From: a virus
IMG/VR virus record: IMGVR_UViG_3300032287_003712
Span: 1-64,000 of that record
DNA: 64,000 bases
Direction: 5' to 3' (one strand)
Shown piece by piece: positions 31,234 through 38,345 of this stretch. The stretch's first letter is position 1, and each line of letters begins with the position of its first letter. A model generated the notes under the pieces. The model had not been told where the DNA came from and made no database searches. It saw nothing but the letters and a program-made list of their open reading frames with translations. The translations under genes were made by a program, and so were the position numbers.

Positions 31234-32590
31234 CACAACCAGCCGCCGTCTCGGTCTTACTCCTGCTGAACGTAATGCTCTAATTCTGCTTAGCGGACTT
31301 GAGGCTCATCGCGGAGGCGCTGGTCGGGATATTGCTGCTGTTACTGCCAACGTTATCAACCGACGGTTAAGCGGTAAATATCCGGTCAATATTTTAAATA
31401 TTGCTAAACAGCCGAACCAGTACGCTGCTGTGTTTCCCTACACGATGCAGCAAATTAGCGACCCTACTTTCGGTCGTAGGTTGCTCGGCAAAGAGTACGA
31501 CAGGGTTGCGGCGGTTGTTGATAATCCGTCTTTAATTGCACAGGAGATTAAGAATCTTAGAGGTGCTACAGAGTTTAGGGGACAGGCCAACTTAAAATAT
31601 AAAAAGCCAGAAGATTACATGGCGGATCCCCGCGGTAACTTCTATTTCAATTTCAGTCCAGATATTCAACAGAAAGGTTTAAAACTCTTCGGATCGCCTA
31701 CGCAAGCTCCGACCTCCGCCGCTCCTGTACCTAGTCAAAACCCCTCAGTTTCTCCTGGCGCACCGGCCCCCGCACTGTTTGACCTAAAAGGAGCGATCAA
31801 AAAATTCTTGCTGCGTTCTTCTATAGAAGGTCTTGCGGCCCCCACCGTGGGCGCAGGGGCAATTGCTCTGCAGCAAGAGGCCGACGCTCTGCGAGATAGC
31901 GGTAACGACAATGCGGCGGACATTAAAGAGTCGCAGGTGATGTCCAGTCTGTTAAGCGATACTCAGAAAGAAACAGGGCTCAGTCCGTCCAGTTTAATAC
32001 AGGGTTTGCTTGATATTAAGCTACAGCAACGAGAGTATAATAATGCAATTGAAGGTTCGTCTCAGAATTTAACCGCGAGTCAAACTGCCCAAGGCATCGG
32101 AACAAATGCCGCAACCGGTGCTCGAATGGCTCAAGGCATCTCTTATCCGGGAGCTGTGGTCACGTCGCCAAGGGATGTTACTGGCGAACCCGGACTTGAT
32201 TTTGCTTTAGCAGGCGGTCGCGGCGCGATGTTTGCATCGCCTTTTCGAGCGCAAGTTTTAAAAGTTGTTCGAGAAGCCAATTCGGCTAATCGCGGACCCG
32301 GCGGCCGTGGCTATGGAAATTATGTGGAATTGCGAGGGGTTACGCCCGAAGGGAAACCTTTCGATACCCTGATCGCTCACTTCGATCAACTTAATCCGAA
32401 TCTTCGCCCAGGCATGACCATTGAACCTGGAACTCGAATCGGAACCCAAGGAGAAACTGGACGGGCTACTGGTCCTCATATTTCGATGGATTTCTTCGAT
32501 CCTGGCAAACCATCCGCAAGCAGTGATATTTTGAGGCTACGTGACATTGTTGCTAGTAGAATACAAAAAGGATTATCACCGTTTGGATAA
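31226..32590 (+). CDS. Virion-associated protein: SleB-like N-terminus, degenerate M23 C-terminus
   Basis: 454 aa. The N-terminal 85 residues, EAHRGGAGRDIAAVTANVIN then RQPNQ-like KQPNQYAAVFPYTMQQ, resemble cell-wall hydrolases of the SleB type. The C-terminal part shows an M23 (LytM) fold: PGLDFALAGGRGAMFASPFR, GYGNYVELRG, LIAHFDQLNPNLRPGMTIEP and GTQGETGRATGPHISMDFF. The first zinc His of the usual H-x(n)-D is missing and the final H-x-H reads H-I-S, so the peptidase is probably inactive or repurposed. A Pro/Ser/Ala linker joins the parts. It may penetrate or bind peptidoglycan at infection. Confidence 0.65.
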   Translation: MPDTTSRRLGLTPAERNALILLSGLEAHRGGAGRDIAAVTANVINRRLSGKYPVNILNIAKQPNQYAAVFPYTMQQISDPTFGRRLLGKEYDRVAAVVDNPSLIAQEIKNLRGATEFRGQANLKYKKPEDYMADPRGNFYFNFSPDIQQKGLKLFGSPTQAPTSAAPVPSQNPSVSPGAPAPALFDLKGAIKKFLLRSSIEGLAAPTVGAGAIALQQEADALRDSGNDNAADIKESQVMSSLLSDTQKETGLSPSSLIQGLLDIKLQQREYNNAIEGSSQNLTASQTAQGIGTNAATGARMAQGISYPGAVVTSPRDVTGEPGLDFALAGGRGAMFASPFRAQVLKVVREANSANRGPGGRGYGNYVELRGVTPEGKPFDTLIAHFDQLNPNLRPGMTIEPGTRIGTQGETGRATGPHISMDFFDPGKPSASSDILRLRDIVASRIQKGLSPFG

Positions 32591-33123
32591 TGGGCTTATT
32601 TGGTCCGTCTCCTCAGGAGCAGGCTCGTCAGGCCGTCGAAAAAGCTAAAGAGGCTCAAAAGAAATCTGCAAGCTATCTGAAAAAAGAGAACAAAAGCATT
32701 CGTCAGAAGTACAGGAGTTTAAAGCAAGAGGTATCGACTCTTACGGGTCTTGCTCCTAAAGAGGCAGCGCAGGGCTTTAACGAAAATTTCTATAAAACTA
32801 TTGCAGGTATTGGTGCTGCGTATGCGGGTCAGCTTGCGAAGTACGATCCAAACGTTCTTGGCTCTCAGTCCGCTAGACGTTTTGCAGGAGCCGTAAATGC
32901 CTCTCTGAAAGATTACACTACTCGATTGAATGCTGTGAGTCGCGAGGGCAGTGCGCGCATGTATCAGGCTTTGGCCGCTCCTATTGCGCAGTTTCAAAGG
33001 ATCGCTCAAGACCCTGCTTTCAATAACTTAATGGATACTACTTACATGGAGTACGCCAAGAATCCGCCTACTGTTACTAGCGATGTAGAGTCTATGAAGA
33101 ATCTCTACACGTACAATGTCTGA
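32590..33123 (+). CDS. Putative virion protein with N-terminal coiled coil, 177 aa
   Basis: ATG 32590 overlaps the preceding TAA by one base. Residues 5-45 are highly charged helix (EQARQAVEKAKEAQKKSASY), likely a coiled coil. The remainder is Ala/Tyr/Asn-rich helix (YAGQLAKYDPNVLGSQSARR). It overlaps the next gene by 8 nt and continues the late virion operon. No family recognised. Confidence 0.6.
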   Translation: MGLFGPSPQEQARQAVEKAKEAQKKSASYLKKENKSIRQKYRSLKQEVSTLTGLAPKEAAQGFNENFYKTIAGIGAAYAGQLAKYDPNVLGSQSARRFAGAVNASLKDYTTRLNAVSREGSARMYQALAAPIAQFQRIAQDPAFNNLMDTTYMEYAKNPPTVTSDVESMKNLYTYNV

Positions 33124-33421
33124 CGAAATACGGGAGTCTAGCCACGAACGCAAAGTTCGGTTTCACGGCGACGCTCCCTTTGCAAAACACGATTACCGAT
33201 ACCGTAGTCGTGATGTGATTCGTATGGCCGGCAAAGTCTGGGCCGAGAGTCCACGTGAACGACAGTTCCGCTTAGCTAAAACTCGTTCTTTAGCTAAATC
33301 TAGGGAAACGCCTGTGGGCCTAGGCTTTTCCGAAAAGGATGAATTCGGCCCAGATAACTCGTACAACTCAATTCAAAGTCTTAATAGTACACCCGGCCCA
33401 GAGAGCTATATGTTTCGCTAA
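33116..33421 (+). CDS. Hypothetical basic protein, 101 aa
   Basis: ATG 33116 lies within the end of the previous gene. The product is Arg/Lys-rich in its first 65 residues (MSDEIRESSHERKVRFHGDA) and ends in a Ser/Asn/Pro-rich tail. It is the last gene of this rightward block, and its 3' end overlaps the leftward Dam-like gene by 41 nt. No family recognised. Confidence 0.55.
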   Translation: MSDEIRESSHERKVRFHGDAPFAKHDYRYRSRDVIRMAGKVWAESPRERQFRLAKTRSLAKSRETPVGLGFSEKDEFGPDNSYNSIQSLNSTPGPESYMFR

Positions 33422-33959
33422 ATTCTAAAACTCTTTTTGAAGTGTTGTGTAAGCTGGGAAAATAATACACAAAACCAAAGCATCTGGTATTTGTTAGTTT
33501 CGGCAGACCCGGGGTATCTAAAAATAGATCTGGCCGTGTCTTCATAATGCACAACGGAAAATCAATCCCCAGTTTTTGCGTGGTTATTAAAGCAACTTCA
33601 GAAGATGTCAGTAGCACAACAGCCTCATCGAATTCCCGTTTTAAATAGCGCTTATAGCATTCTTCAAGCCACACACGTTGTGCGGACTTTATAAAACGTT
33701 TTGGTTTTTTAAAGACATGTCTAGTTTTTGGTTGTTCGTCATAGGACATTAATTCCCTAGGAGGGTACAGATATATGTTTTTGGCTTTCCAAGATTGTGC
33801 CAATCCGTTCGACCGCGGGGTGAAATAACGATTGGCGTTGATAAGAGTGTTGGCCTCGTCGCTGGACGCTGGATCGAGGTCAATCTCGCCCCCAAAAAAT
33901 GAGGTTGTTACTCCTACTAGATCTGGGGGCGAAACGAAATCAAAGTCGGCTATAGGCAT
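33381..33959 (-). CDS. Dam-like adenine methyltransferase relative with altered catalytic motif
   Basis: 192 aa, similar to the phage Dam (DNA N6-adenine methyltransferase) family: FVSPPDLVGVTTSFFGGEID, LDPASSDEANTL, RYFTPRSNGLAQSWKAKNIY. In active enzymes the next motif is (D/N)PP(Y/F); here it reads YPPRE, lacking the catalytic Asp/Asn. The C-terminal part (SAQRVWLEECYKRYLKREFD, VVLLTSSEVALI) retains the family's later helix-strand pattern. It is probably not a standard methylase and may bind DNA or act on another substrate. It is the last gene of the leftward 33.4-36.6 kb group. Confidence 0.65.
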   Translation of the reverse strand: MPIADFDFVSPPDLVGVTTSFFGGEIDLDPASSDEANTLINANRYFTPRSNGLAQSWKAKNIYLYPPRELMSYDEQPKTRHVFKKPKRFIKSAQRVWLEECYKRYLKREFDEAVVLLTSSEVALITTQKLGIDFPLCIMKTRPDLFLDTPGLPKLTNTRCFGFVYYFPSLHNTSKRVLEFSETYSSLGRVYY

Positions 33960-34362
33960 CTGCTATTTCGTCAATGTGCTTATTAATTTCATTTAAATCC
34001 ATGGTAAACAAGGCTAACTTTTTATTATCTACAAGTACAACAATTGAATTTTCTGAATCTGCTTCTTTATCTACGACCTTAGACAGAATTTTCAAAAACT
34101 TAGCAGTTTCTTCGTCACAGAGTTCTTCTGCTAAAGCTATGTCGTTTCTAATCTCAGGCAGCGTCAGATATGTGCTCTTTTCTGGATTAAAGGGGTTGAA
34201 AAACAGTGCTCCATAACCCTTTGCTTTTTTAAACTCTGCGTACAGAGTGCACACATCCCCGAAAATGACCTTAAGCGCACTTTTAGAGATACGATTTTGA
34301 ACTTCGCTTTTGCCGAAAAGTTTTTGACCAAAGCTCTTAAGATTGTTACCGAAATTAGTCAT
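33940..34362 (-). CDS. Hypothetical protein, 140 aa
   Basis: ATG 34362 chosen: it overlaps the end of the upstream gene by 8 nt. The longer frame (from 34608) would run antisense-style through that gene's coding region. The product is helical and charged (NNLKSFGQKLFGKSEVQNRI, ALAEELCDEETAKFLKILSK) and contains VVLVDNKKLALFTMDLNEIN. No domain recognised. It overlaps the Dam-like gene by 20 nt. Confidence 0.55.
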   Translation of the reverse strand: MTNFGNNLKSFGQKLFGKSEVQNRISKSALKVIFGDVCTLYAEFKKAKGYGALFFNPFNPEKSTYLTLPEIRNDIALAEELCDEETAKFLKILSKVVDKEADSENSIVVLVDNKKLALFTMDLNEINKHIDEIADAYSRL

Positions 34363-34687
34363 TCTCGTAGTTTGTGAAGTTAGTCCAGGCTGCCTCAAGT
34401 ACTTTAATCGAGTCAAACAAAAAGTTTGAAATGTTTGCTTCGGTAGGATCCAGTTTACAGTAATGTACTCCTTCAATAAGACCAGAAGTGCCACCAGATG
34501 TAATCCCTTGATATACAAGTTTATCGATAACCACAGGAGCAACCCCAAGCCGAGCTGCGACAACCTTTCGATTAACAAACGCCGTGGTTTTCTTCGATGT
34601 TTTGGCATTAGCTAAAATTTGCAAACTTAAGTCGATACTCTGAAGAACATCTACAACTTTTTTGAGATCTGACCTAATTAAATCCAT
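34355..34687 (-). CDS. Putative HTH DNA-binding protein, 110 aa
   Basis: The N-terminal 30 residues form a helix (SDLKKVVDVLQSIDLSLQIL). Residues 37-75 fit a helix-turn-helix of the excisionase-like kind: FVNRKVVAARLGVAPVVIDK, then GLIEGVHYCKLDP, where a hairpin wing often follows. It is the first gene downstream (leftward) of the structured RNA candidate at 34713-34795, so that element could be its leader. No Shine-Dalgarno sequence is visible before ATG 34687. Confidence 0.55.
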   Translation of the reverse strand: MDLIRSDLKKVVDVLQSIDLSLQILANAKTSKKTTAFVNRKVVAARLGVAPVVIDKLVYQGITSGGTSGLIEGVHYCKLDPTEANISNFLFDSIKVLEAAWTNFTNYEND

Positions 34688-34712
34688 TTAGATGAAGATA
34701 GAGAGTTAAGAG

Positions 34713-34795
34713 GAGGGCCGCCTCACCTCCTGACGTCAGGAAGCAAGGTTCGCTTGCGGCTCAAGGGAAAAGGCTAAAACCCTGAGCGCCCTCCA
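34713..34795. ncRNA. Candidate structured RNA: four-helix junction, strand undetermined
   Basis: The 154-nt gene-free gap 34688-34841 contains GGAGGGC (34713-34719) pairing perfectly with GCCCTCC (34789-34795). This encloses TCCTG-ACGT-CAGGA (34729-34742), GCAAG-GTTCG-CTTGC (34744-34758) and GCTCA-A-GGG...CCC-TGAGC (34760-34788). All pairs are Watson-Crick, so the strand cannot be read from wobble. The size is tRNA-like, but there is no T-loop sequence and the last arm has a 12-nt loop. On the minus strand it would be the 5' leader of the HTH gene at 34687. No known class was recognised. Confidence 0.5.
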
Positions 34796-34841
34796 GGATA
34801 CTACGATGCGGCCTTTCTTACGACATCGCAGTGCTACCAGT

Positions 34842-35267
34842 TTAAGGTTGTCGTAACCATTCCGCATCGCTCAATGCGTTGACATCCTTAAGTTTTCGAT
34901 TGAACCCGCTTCGTACTTTCTTTACGATCTGAGGTTTCTCGAAACGCGACAGCAAATGCGCCGGATTAACGCAATCGGGTCGCCTGCAGATGTTTTTTAG
35001 AGCCGCAGAGCCCACGTCCGCTTTAAAAAACGCGTATAAAACGTTACTGATTGGCCATTTTTTGCCATCGAGGGTGATGCCCGCGTGGCTAGTTCTCCAA
35101 CACTTCGTAAAATCTGTGTTCTGAAGGGTTAGCTGTGTAACCAACCCTCTTAATTCGGGCTCGATTTGGTTTAAGTCAGGGAATACCAGAGGATTATTTA
35201 TTTCTTTTAAACAATCCTGGCATACTTCACTTGTTTTCGTGTGTTTTGTGTTTTTTAAACACTTCAT
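34842..35267 (-). CDS. Zinc-loop protein resembling the His-Me endonuclease zinc region, 141 aa
   Basis: It begins with a zinc-like CLKNTKHTKTSEVCQDC cluster. Residues 99-113, CRRPDCVNPAHLLSR, match the C-x4-C-V-N-P-x-H-(L/M)-L loop of His-Me-finger homing endonucleases such as I-PpoI. The same loop occurs in the gene at 35901-36560, so the two are probably distant paralogues. A clear catalytic His-Asn pair was not identified, so the protein may only bind DNA. It overlaps the next upstream gene by 4 nt. Confidence 0.6.
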   Translation of the reverse strand: MKCLKNTKHTKTSEVCQDCLKEINNPLVFPDLNQIEPELRGLVTQLTLQNTDFTKCWRTSHAGITLDGKKWPISNVLYAFFKADVGSAALKNICRRPDCVNPAHLLSRFEKPQIVKKVRSGFNRKLKDVNALSDAEWLRQP

Positions 35268-35686
35268 AGAAGTTTTTCAAGTTGTCCAACAAAGTCTGTA
35301 GGGTCTTCGATCAGCAAATTGATCAAAGTTTTTACTGTCTTCTCAAGTTCCGACGTCTCGGCGTCTCTTTCGTTTAGCAGTAACCAGTACGTGTAGGCGT
35401 TAAGTAAGTACAGGTGCGTCTGTTTTGCTCGCAGAGCCTGTGCTTTCCACTTTTCGTAATCGAATGCGCTGTTGTGACGGCTGTTGCCTGTTTTTAATTC
35501 GAGTTCACGAATTTCGATCTGTAAATCGATGTCCTTGATGGTGTACTTCGTTGCTGAGATTTTGGCCTTGCAGTCAGCTAGTGATGTGGGCTGATTGTTG
35601 TCCGTATAAATCCAGACTGGAAGGTTGTCGATGACATAATTTTTATCCCAAAGAAGAGCTTTGGCTGGCGTGGCCGTAAAAGTCAT
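35264..35686 (-). CDS. Hypothetical helical protein, 140 aa
   Basis: ATG 35686. Largely helical with charged and aromatic residues (KYTIKDIDLQIEIRELELKT, then LRAKQTHLYLLNAYTYWLLL), the second of which is unusually Leu/Tyr-rich. No Cys clusters or membrane segment. It is sandwiched by 4-nt overlaps between the zinc-loop gene and the winged-helix gene, so all are co-translated. Function unknown. Confidence 0.55.
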   Translation of the reverse strand: MTFTATPAKALLWDKNYVIDNLPVWIYTDNNQPTSLADCKAKISATKYTIKDIDLQIEIRELELKTGNSRHNSAFDYEKWKAQALRAKQTHLYLLNAYTYWLLLNERDAETSELEKTVKTLINLLIEDPTDFVGQLEKLL

Positions 35687-36015
35687 AGAGCGAGGACTGT
35701 ATTTATAAGTGAATTAAACTCGCCGTTAACACAATACAGAATGTGTTGCTCAAAAATAATTTTGATGACGATTCTGTACTTGATCAGCCTGTTTAAATCT
35801 CGCAAAACCCGAGGTTTTGAGAAACCTAAAGAAGCTACTAGATCGCGTGTCGACAACGGTTGCTCGCATGTTAGCAGATGAAGCAAATCGGAATGATGCG
35901 CTATGCAAGCGCAGATTTTTTTATGTTCGTAATCGTGCGCATCGAAAACTTGCGGTTGTACTTCTCCGCGAGCAAGTTTTGAATCATTTGGTTGGTTGCC
36001 CTCTTGGAAATCCAT
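35683..36015 (-). CDS. Winged-helix transcription-factor-like protein, about 110 aa
   Basis: The C-terminal 60 residues fit a winged helix of the ArsR/MarR kind: LLHLLTCEQPLSTRDLVASL, GFSKPRVLRDLNRLIKYRIV, then KIIFEQHILYCVNGEF as the wing. ATG 36015 is the first plausible start; it overlaps the upstream gene by 115 nt, and a shorter start inside the N-terminal region is possible because only the winged helix is secure. Likely a DNA-binding regulator of early or host genes. Confidence 0.6.
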   Translation of the reverse strand: MDFQEGNQPNDSKLARGEVQPQVFDAHDYEHKKICACIAHHSDLLHLLTCEQPLSTRDLVASLGFSKPRVLRDLNRLIKYRIVIKIIFEQHILYCVNGEFNSLINTVLAL

Positions 36016-36560
36016 GTTTTTACATCTGCCAGCATGGCCGGTGTGACCTTTGTAGCTGGGCTGGCAGCACGAAGCATATGATGCGGGTTCACGCAATCGG
36101 GGTCTCCGCAAGTCGTGAGAATCTTATCCTTTTCTGAAAGAGTTACATTGTTGAACTTGGCGTAAACGAACCGCCGTGGACGCATAATTGTTTTATCTGT
36201 AGCATCCACAAGGCGTGCAAATGTACAAGGTAGATGGACGTGTTGGTCTGGTGTGATGGCGTACTTGTTTTGACGGAACCACACGGCGATCTTGTCAGAG
36301 GGGCTTCGGGCTTGGCGGAGTTCCTCTAAGCAGAGCGGGCAGGCGTAGAGACCAGCGACAGGGTGCGCCTTCTCCAGGTCCGTCGTAGCCACGAGCAGGG
36401 CGTGGTAGCGACCGCATTTGCAAATCAGTTTTGAAGTCGCGCCGTGCTCTTCGACTCGGAATGAGTCCAAGGTGTACACACGCGATACGGGTGTATCGGA
36501 GGGTTCGACCGGGGTCTGCACTAACAGGCCCAGGATCGAAACCAGTACGGGGTCGATCAT
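35901..36560 (-). CDS. HNH/His-Me zinc-loop protein with C-terminal HTH-like tail, 219 aa
   Basis: ATG 36560 chosen; a further ATG at 36608 would add 16 residues. An N-terminal Cys cluster (LICKCGRYHALL and LYACPLCLEEL) may hold zinc. The middle carries CGDPDCVNPHHMLRA, the same zinc loop as 34842-35267. The last 50 residues (VKTWISKRATNQMIQNLLAE) look like a nuclease-associated HTH used for site recognition. It is the first gene of the leftward group and faces the divergent control region. Confidence 0.62.
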   Translation of the reverse strand: MIDPVLVSILGLLVQTPVEPSDTPVSRVYTLDSFRVEEHGATSKLICKCGRYHALLVATTDLEKAHPVAGLYACPLCLEELRQARSPSDKIAVWFRQNKYAITPDQHVHLPCTFARLVDATDKTIMRPRRFVYAKFNNVTLSEKDKILTTCGDPDCVNPHHMLRAASPATKVTPAMLADVKTWISKRATNQMIQNLLAEKYNRKFSMRTITNIKKSALA

Positions 36561-36910
36561 GGCGTGCTTTGTATGTGCCTGAAGCTCACCTAACCATAGC
36601 ACGGACAACCTGGCCCTTAGAAATCAATTTATCTCTTAAGGCCCCGCTTAACAAAACTTGCCTGTCGCAGCTGTGTCGCAGCACGGTTCGCCTAGTTACG
36701 TGTTTTTGCTAATTGCGTGCTTACTGTATTTCTAAATTAATTTTTAGACTATTTAAATACGCTAATTTGCACGCAACTTACGTTAAGTCCAGACTCTGAA
36801 AGCTTTTTTTCTCGCCATGCTGATGAGATCAGGCGTGGATTTCCGTACTACTCACGTTTTTTTAAGGTTATGACGTAATATTGGGTCACATAAATCCGTA
36901 CCTGACTCCA
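36561..36910. promoter_or_regulatory. AT-rich divergent control region
   Basis: About 350 nt between the leftward gene starting at 36560 and the rightward gene starting at 36911. It contains TTGCGTGC (36713-36720) and its exact inverse GCACGCAA (36769-36776), separated by a very AT-rich 48 nt; GCTAATT is repeated at 36708-36714 and 36761-36767. TAATAT (about 36874-36879) is a -10-like hexamer for the rightward genes. It is the only long AT-rich intergenic stretch in the window and could hold operators, a divergent promoter pair or an origin. Confidence 0.5.
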
Positions 36911-37075
36911 ATGGCTCCGGTACCTCCTGTATCTTCGAATACCGATCTCGATCCCGATGTGGAGTTTTGGCAAGAGTGCCGTCGGCGCGCCTTAGAGCTT
37001 CATGTGCCCGCCTGGCAACTTGCTGAGGAACGCTTCACACACCGCACTGTTGACACTGGCTCAACAGACCGGTAA
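36911..37075 (+). CDS. Hypothetical small protein, 54 aa
   Basis: ATG 36911, or TTG 36881 for 64 aa. A short Pro/Val-rich leader, then DVEFWQECRRRALELHVPAW, a helix with Arg and Glu, and a Thr/Ser/Asp-rich end. It precedes the sigma-like gene in the first rightward transcript after the control region. No family recognised. Confidence 0.45.
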   Translation: MAPVPPVSSNTDLDPDVEFWQECRRRALELHVPAWQLAEERFTHRTVDTGSTDR

Positions 37076-37098
37076 GGTCCGCCTGTTGCTTTTTGGGT

Positions 37099-37446
37099 AT
37101 GCTCACTAAAAAAGACGTACAGGAGCGCCAAGAGCGTTTTGAATCTATTTATAACATGTACTTTGCGGGGTACAGCTATCGGCAGATAGCGCACGAATTC
37201 AGTATTTCCGCTGAACGTGTCCGACAGATTTTGCATCAGTATGCTTCGCCGACTCAACGTATAGCACTGCATGATGAAATCAGTAAGCGCCGTGAAACCA
37301 GCTGGCAATCAAAAGAAATTGAGTATTTGCTAGAGGCAGGTAATACGTGTAAAACGGTAGCCAATATCCTCAATGTCTCTATAGATGTAGTTAAACGCGT
37401 CAGTGCTCGCCATCGGAGAACCAAGCTAGAAACCGCTCGTAGTTAA
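37099..37446 (+). CDS. Sigma-region-4-like helix-turn-helix protein, 115 aa
   Basis: ATG 37099 (TTG 37093 is possible). The segment YSYRQIAHEFSISAERVRQI matches the sigma-70 region 4.2 recognition helix pattern (x-T/S-Y-R-Q-I-A-x-x-F-x-I-S-x-E-R-V-R-Q-I). A second helical HTH-like part lies at KTVANILNVSIDVVKRVSAR. No other sigma regions are present. It could direct RNA polymerase to late genes or bind promoters directly. It is the first regulator after the divergent region and upstream of the 37.5-53 kb fibre block. Confidence 0.7.
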   Translation: MLTKKDVQERQERFESIYNMYFAGYSYRQIAHEFSISAERVRQILHQYASPTQRIALHDEISKRRETSWQSKEIEYLLEAGNTCKTVANILNVSIDVVKRVSARHRRTKLETARS

Positions 37447-37458
37447 AATTAATGGAGG

Positions 37459-37464
37459 TATAAT
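37459..37464 (+). promoter_or_regulatory. TATAAT promoter box ahead of fibre block
   Basis: TATAAT, 32 nt before ATG 37497. A GGAGG-like stretch (TAGGAGGGGGA) lies between it and the start codon, about 20 nt before the ATG. No confident -35 hexamer. Confidence 0.4.
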
Positions 37465-37496
37465 TACGTCTAGGAGGGGGACTTTTTCGTCTGATT

Positions 37497-38294
37497 ATGA
37501 CTGCGTGTCCCCATTATCCTGTTCGTAAGGCTTTTCACCAAGCAAACTTCAACGGCATAATCGAGGCCGTTGTCGACGTCATCTATGTAATCAGCGGCGT
37601 GGGCACCACAAGTTTTACTCTGGATCCCCGAGGCTACGCCCCTAATTTTGATGGTGTCGTACAGGTTCTTGAAGATTTAGCTTATACGATCAGCGGAATT
37701 CAAGCAGGTGGCGGCGGCGGTATTGTAATCTCCGGCATTGGCGTATCTGGGATCGTTGCCGGTCCAGGTATGCAGGTAACTTCCTCGGGCAGCTATCTGG
37801 TTTTTGGTACCAATGCGTCTGGTATTGGCGGCACTACTACCAGTTACAGCGGATCCACCTTAATAATTAACAGCACTAAGTACGCCAACACGGTTGTATC
37901 TGGCACCGCACCTGCCGACGCTACAAACGGTACGCTTTGGTTCGATCAAAACGAAGGCCGCTTGTTCGTGTATGCCAGCGGCGGCGTGGCGACGGGCAGT
38001 GGCGGTTGGTATCAAACCAATGCGGACGCCGTTGTCGTCAAGAGCGAAGTTCCGCCATCTGGCACTGGTGCAAATGCCCCGGTCCGCGACGGTCTGCTCT
38101 GGTTCAATACCTTACAGGGTTCACTGTTTATTTACGACGCTGTTACCAGCGGCTGGTATGAGACTGCTCCTGGACCTAAGGGTGCCGAGTACTCGACCGG
38201 TGCTCCAATTCCTGAGAAACAGGGTGACCTTTGGTACTCGGTCGATGAGACTGTTCTCAAGGTTTGGGATGGCACCGCGTGGATCTCTACTTAA
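37497..38294 (+). CDS. Tail-fibre-like protein with three W-rich repeats, 265 aa
   Basis: Residues 1-95 are a Gly/Val/Ile-rich beta region (GVGTTSFTLDPRGYAPNFDG). Three C-terminal units share the shape G-x-L-W-(F/Y)-x(6)-L-x-(V/I)-(Y/W): TLWFDQNEGRLFVYASG, LLWFNTLQGSLFIYDAV and DLWYSVDETVLKVWDGT. This repeat is used by fibre head domains and by the N-terminal domain of the protein at 28942. It opens the fibre block. A structural role is secure by composition; function in adsorption is inferred. Confidence 0.68.
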   Translation: MTACPHYPVRKAFHQANFNGIIEAVVDVIYVISGVGTTSFTLDPRGYAPNFDGVVQVLEDLAYTISGIQAGGGGGIVISGIGVSGIVAGPGMQVTSSGSYLVFGTNASGIGGTTTSYSGSTLIINSTKYANTVVSGTAPADATNGTLWFDQNEGRLFVYASGGVATGSGGWYQTNADAVVVKSEVPPSGTGANAPVRDGLLWFNTLQGSLFIYDAVTSGWYETAPGPKGAEYSTGAPIPEKQGDLWYSVDETVLKVWDGTAWIST

Positions 38295-38331
38295 GCTTCT
38301 AAGTTTCAAACACGGTAAACTGTAGATACTT

Positions 38332-38345
38332 ACTGGCAAACCAGT
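38332..38345 (+). promoter_or_regulatory. Start-codon hairpin of the gene at 38344
   Basis: ACTGG (38332-38336), loop CAAA, CCAGT (38341-38345). The GTG start at 38344 begins in the last two stem bases. TAAACT (38316-38321) is a possible -10 box 28 nt upstream. No Shine-Dalgarno sequence is seen. Confidence 0.4.

Noticed and set aside
34713-34795. tRNA gene
   Set aside because: Size and a 7-bp closing stem suggest one, but on neither strand is there a T-arm loop with the TTC core, a 7-nt anticodon loop or a normal D-arm, and no CCA follows.
36820-36840. Hammerhead ribozyme core (CTGATGAG) in the control region
   Set aside because: The second core strand (GAAA) and flanking stems are absent; the match is only a short chance sequence within a small dyad.
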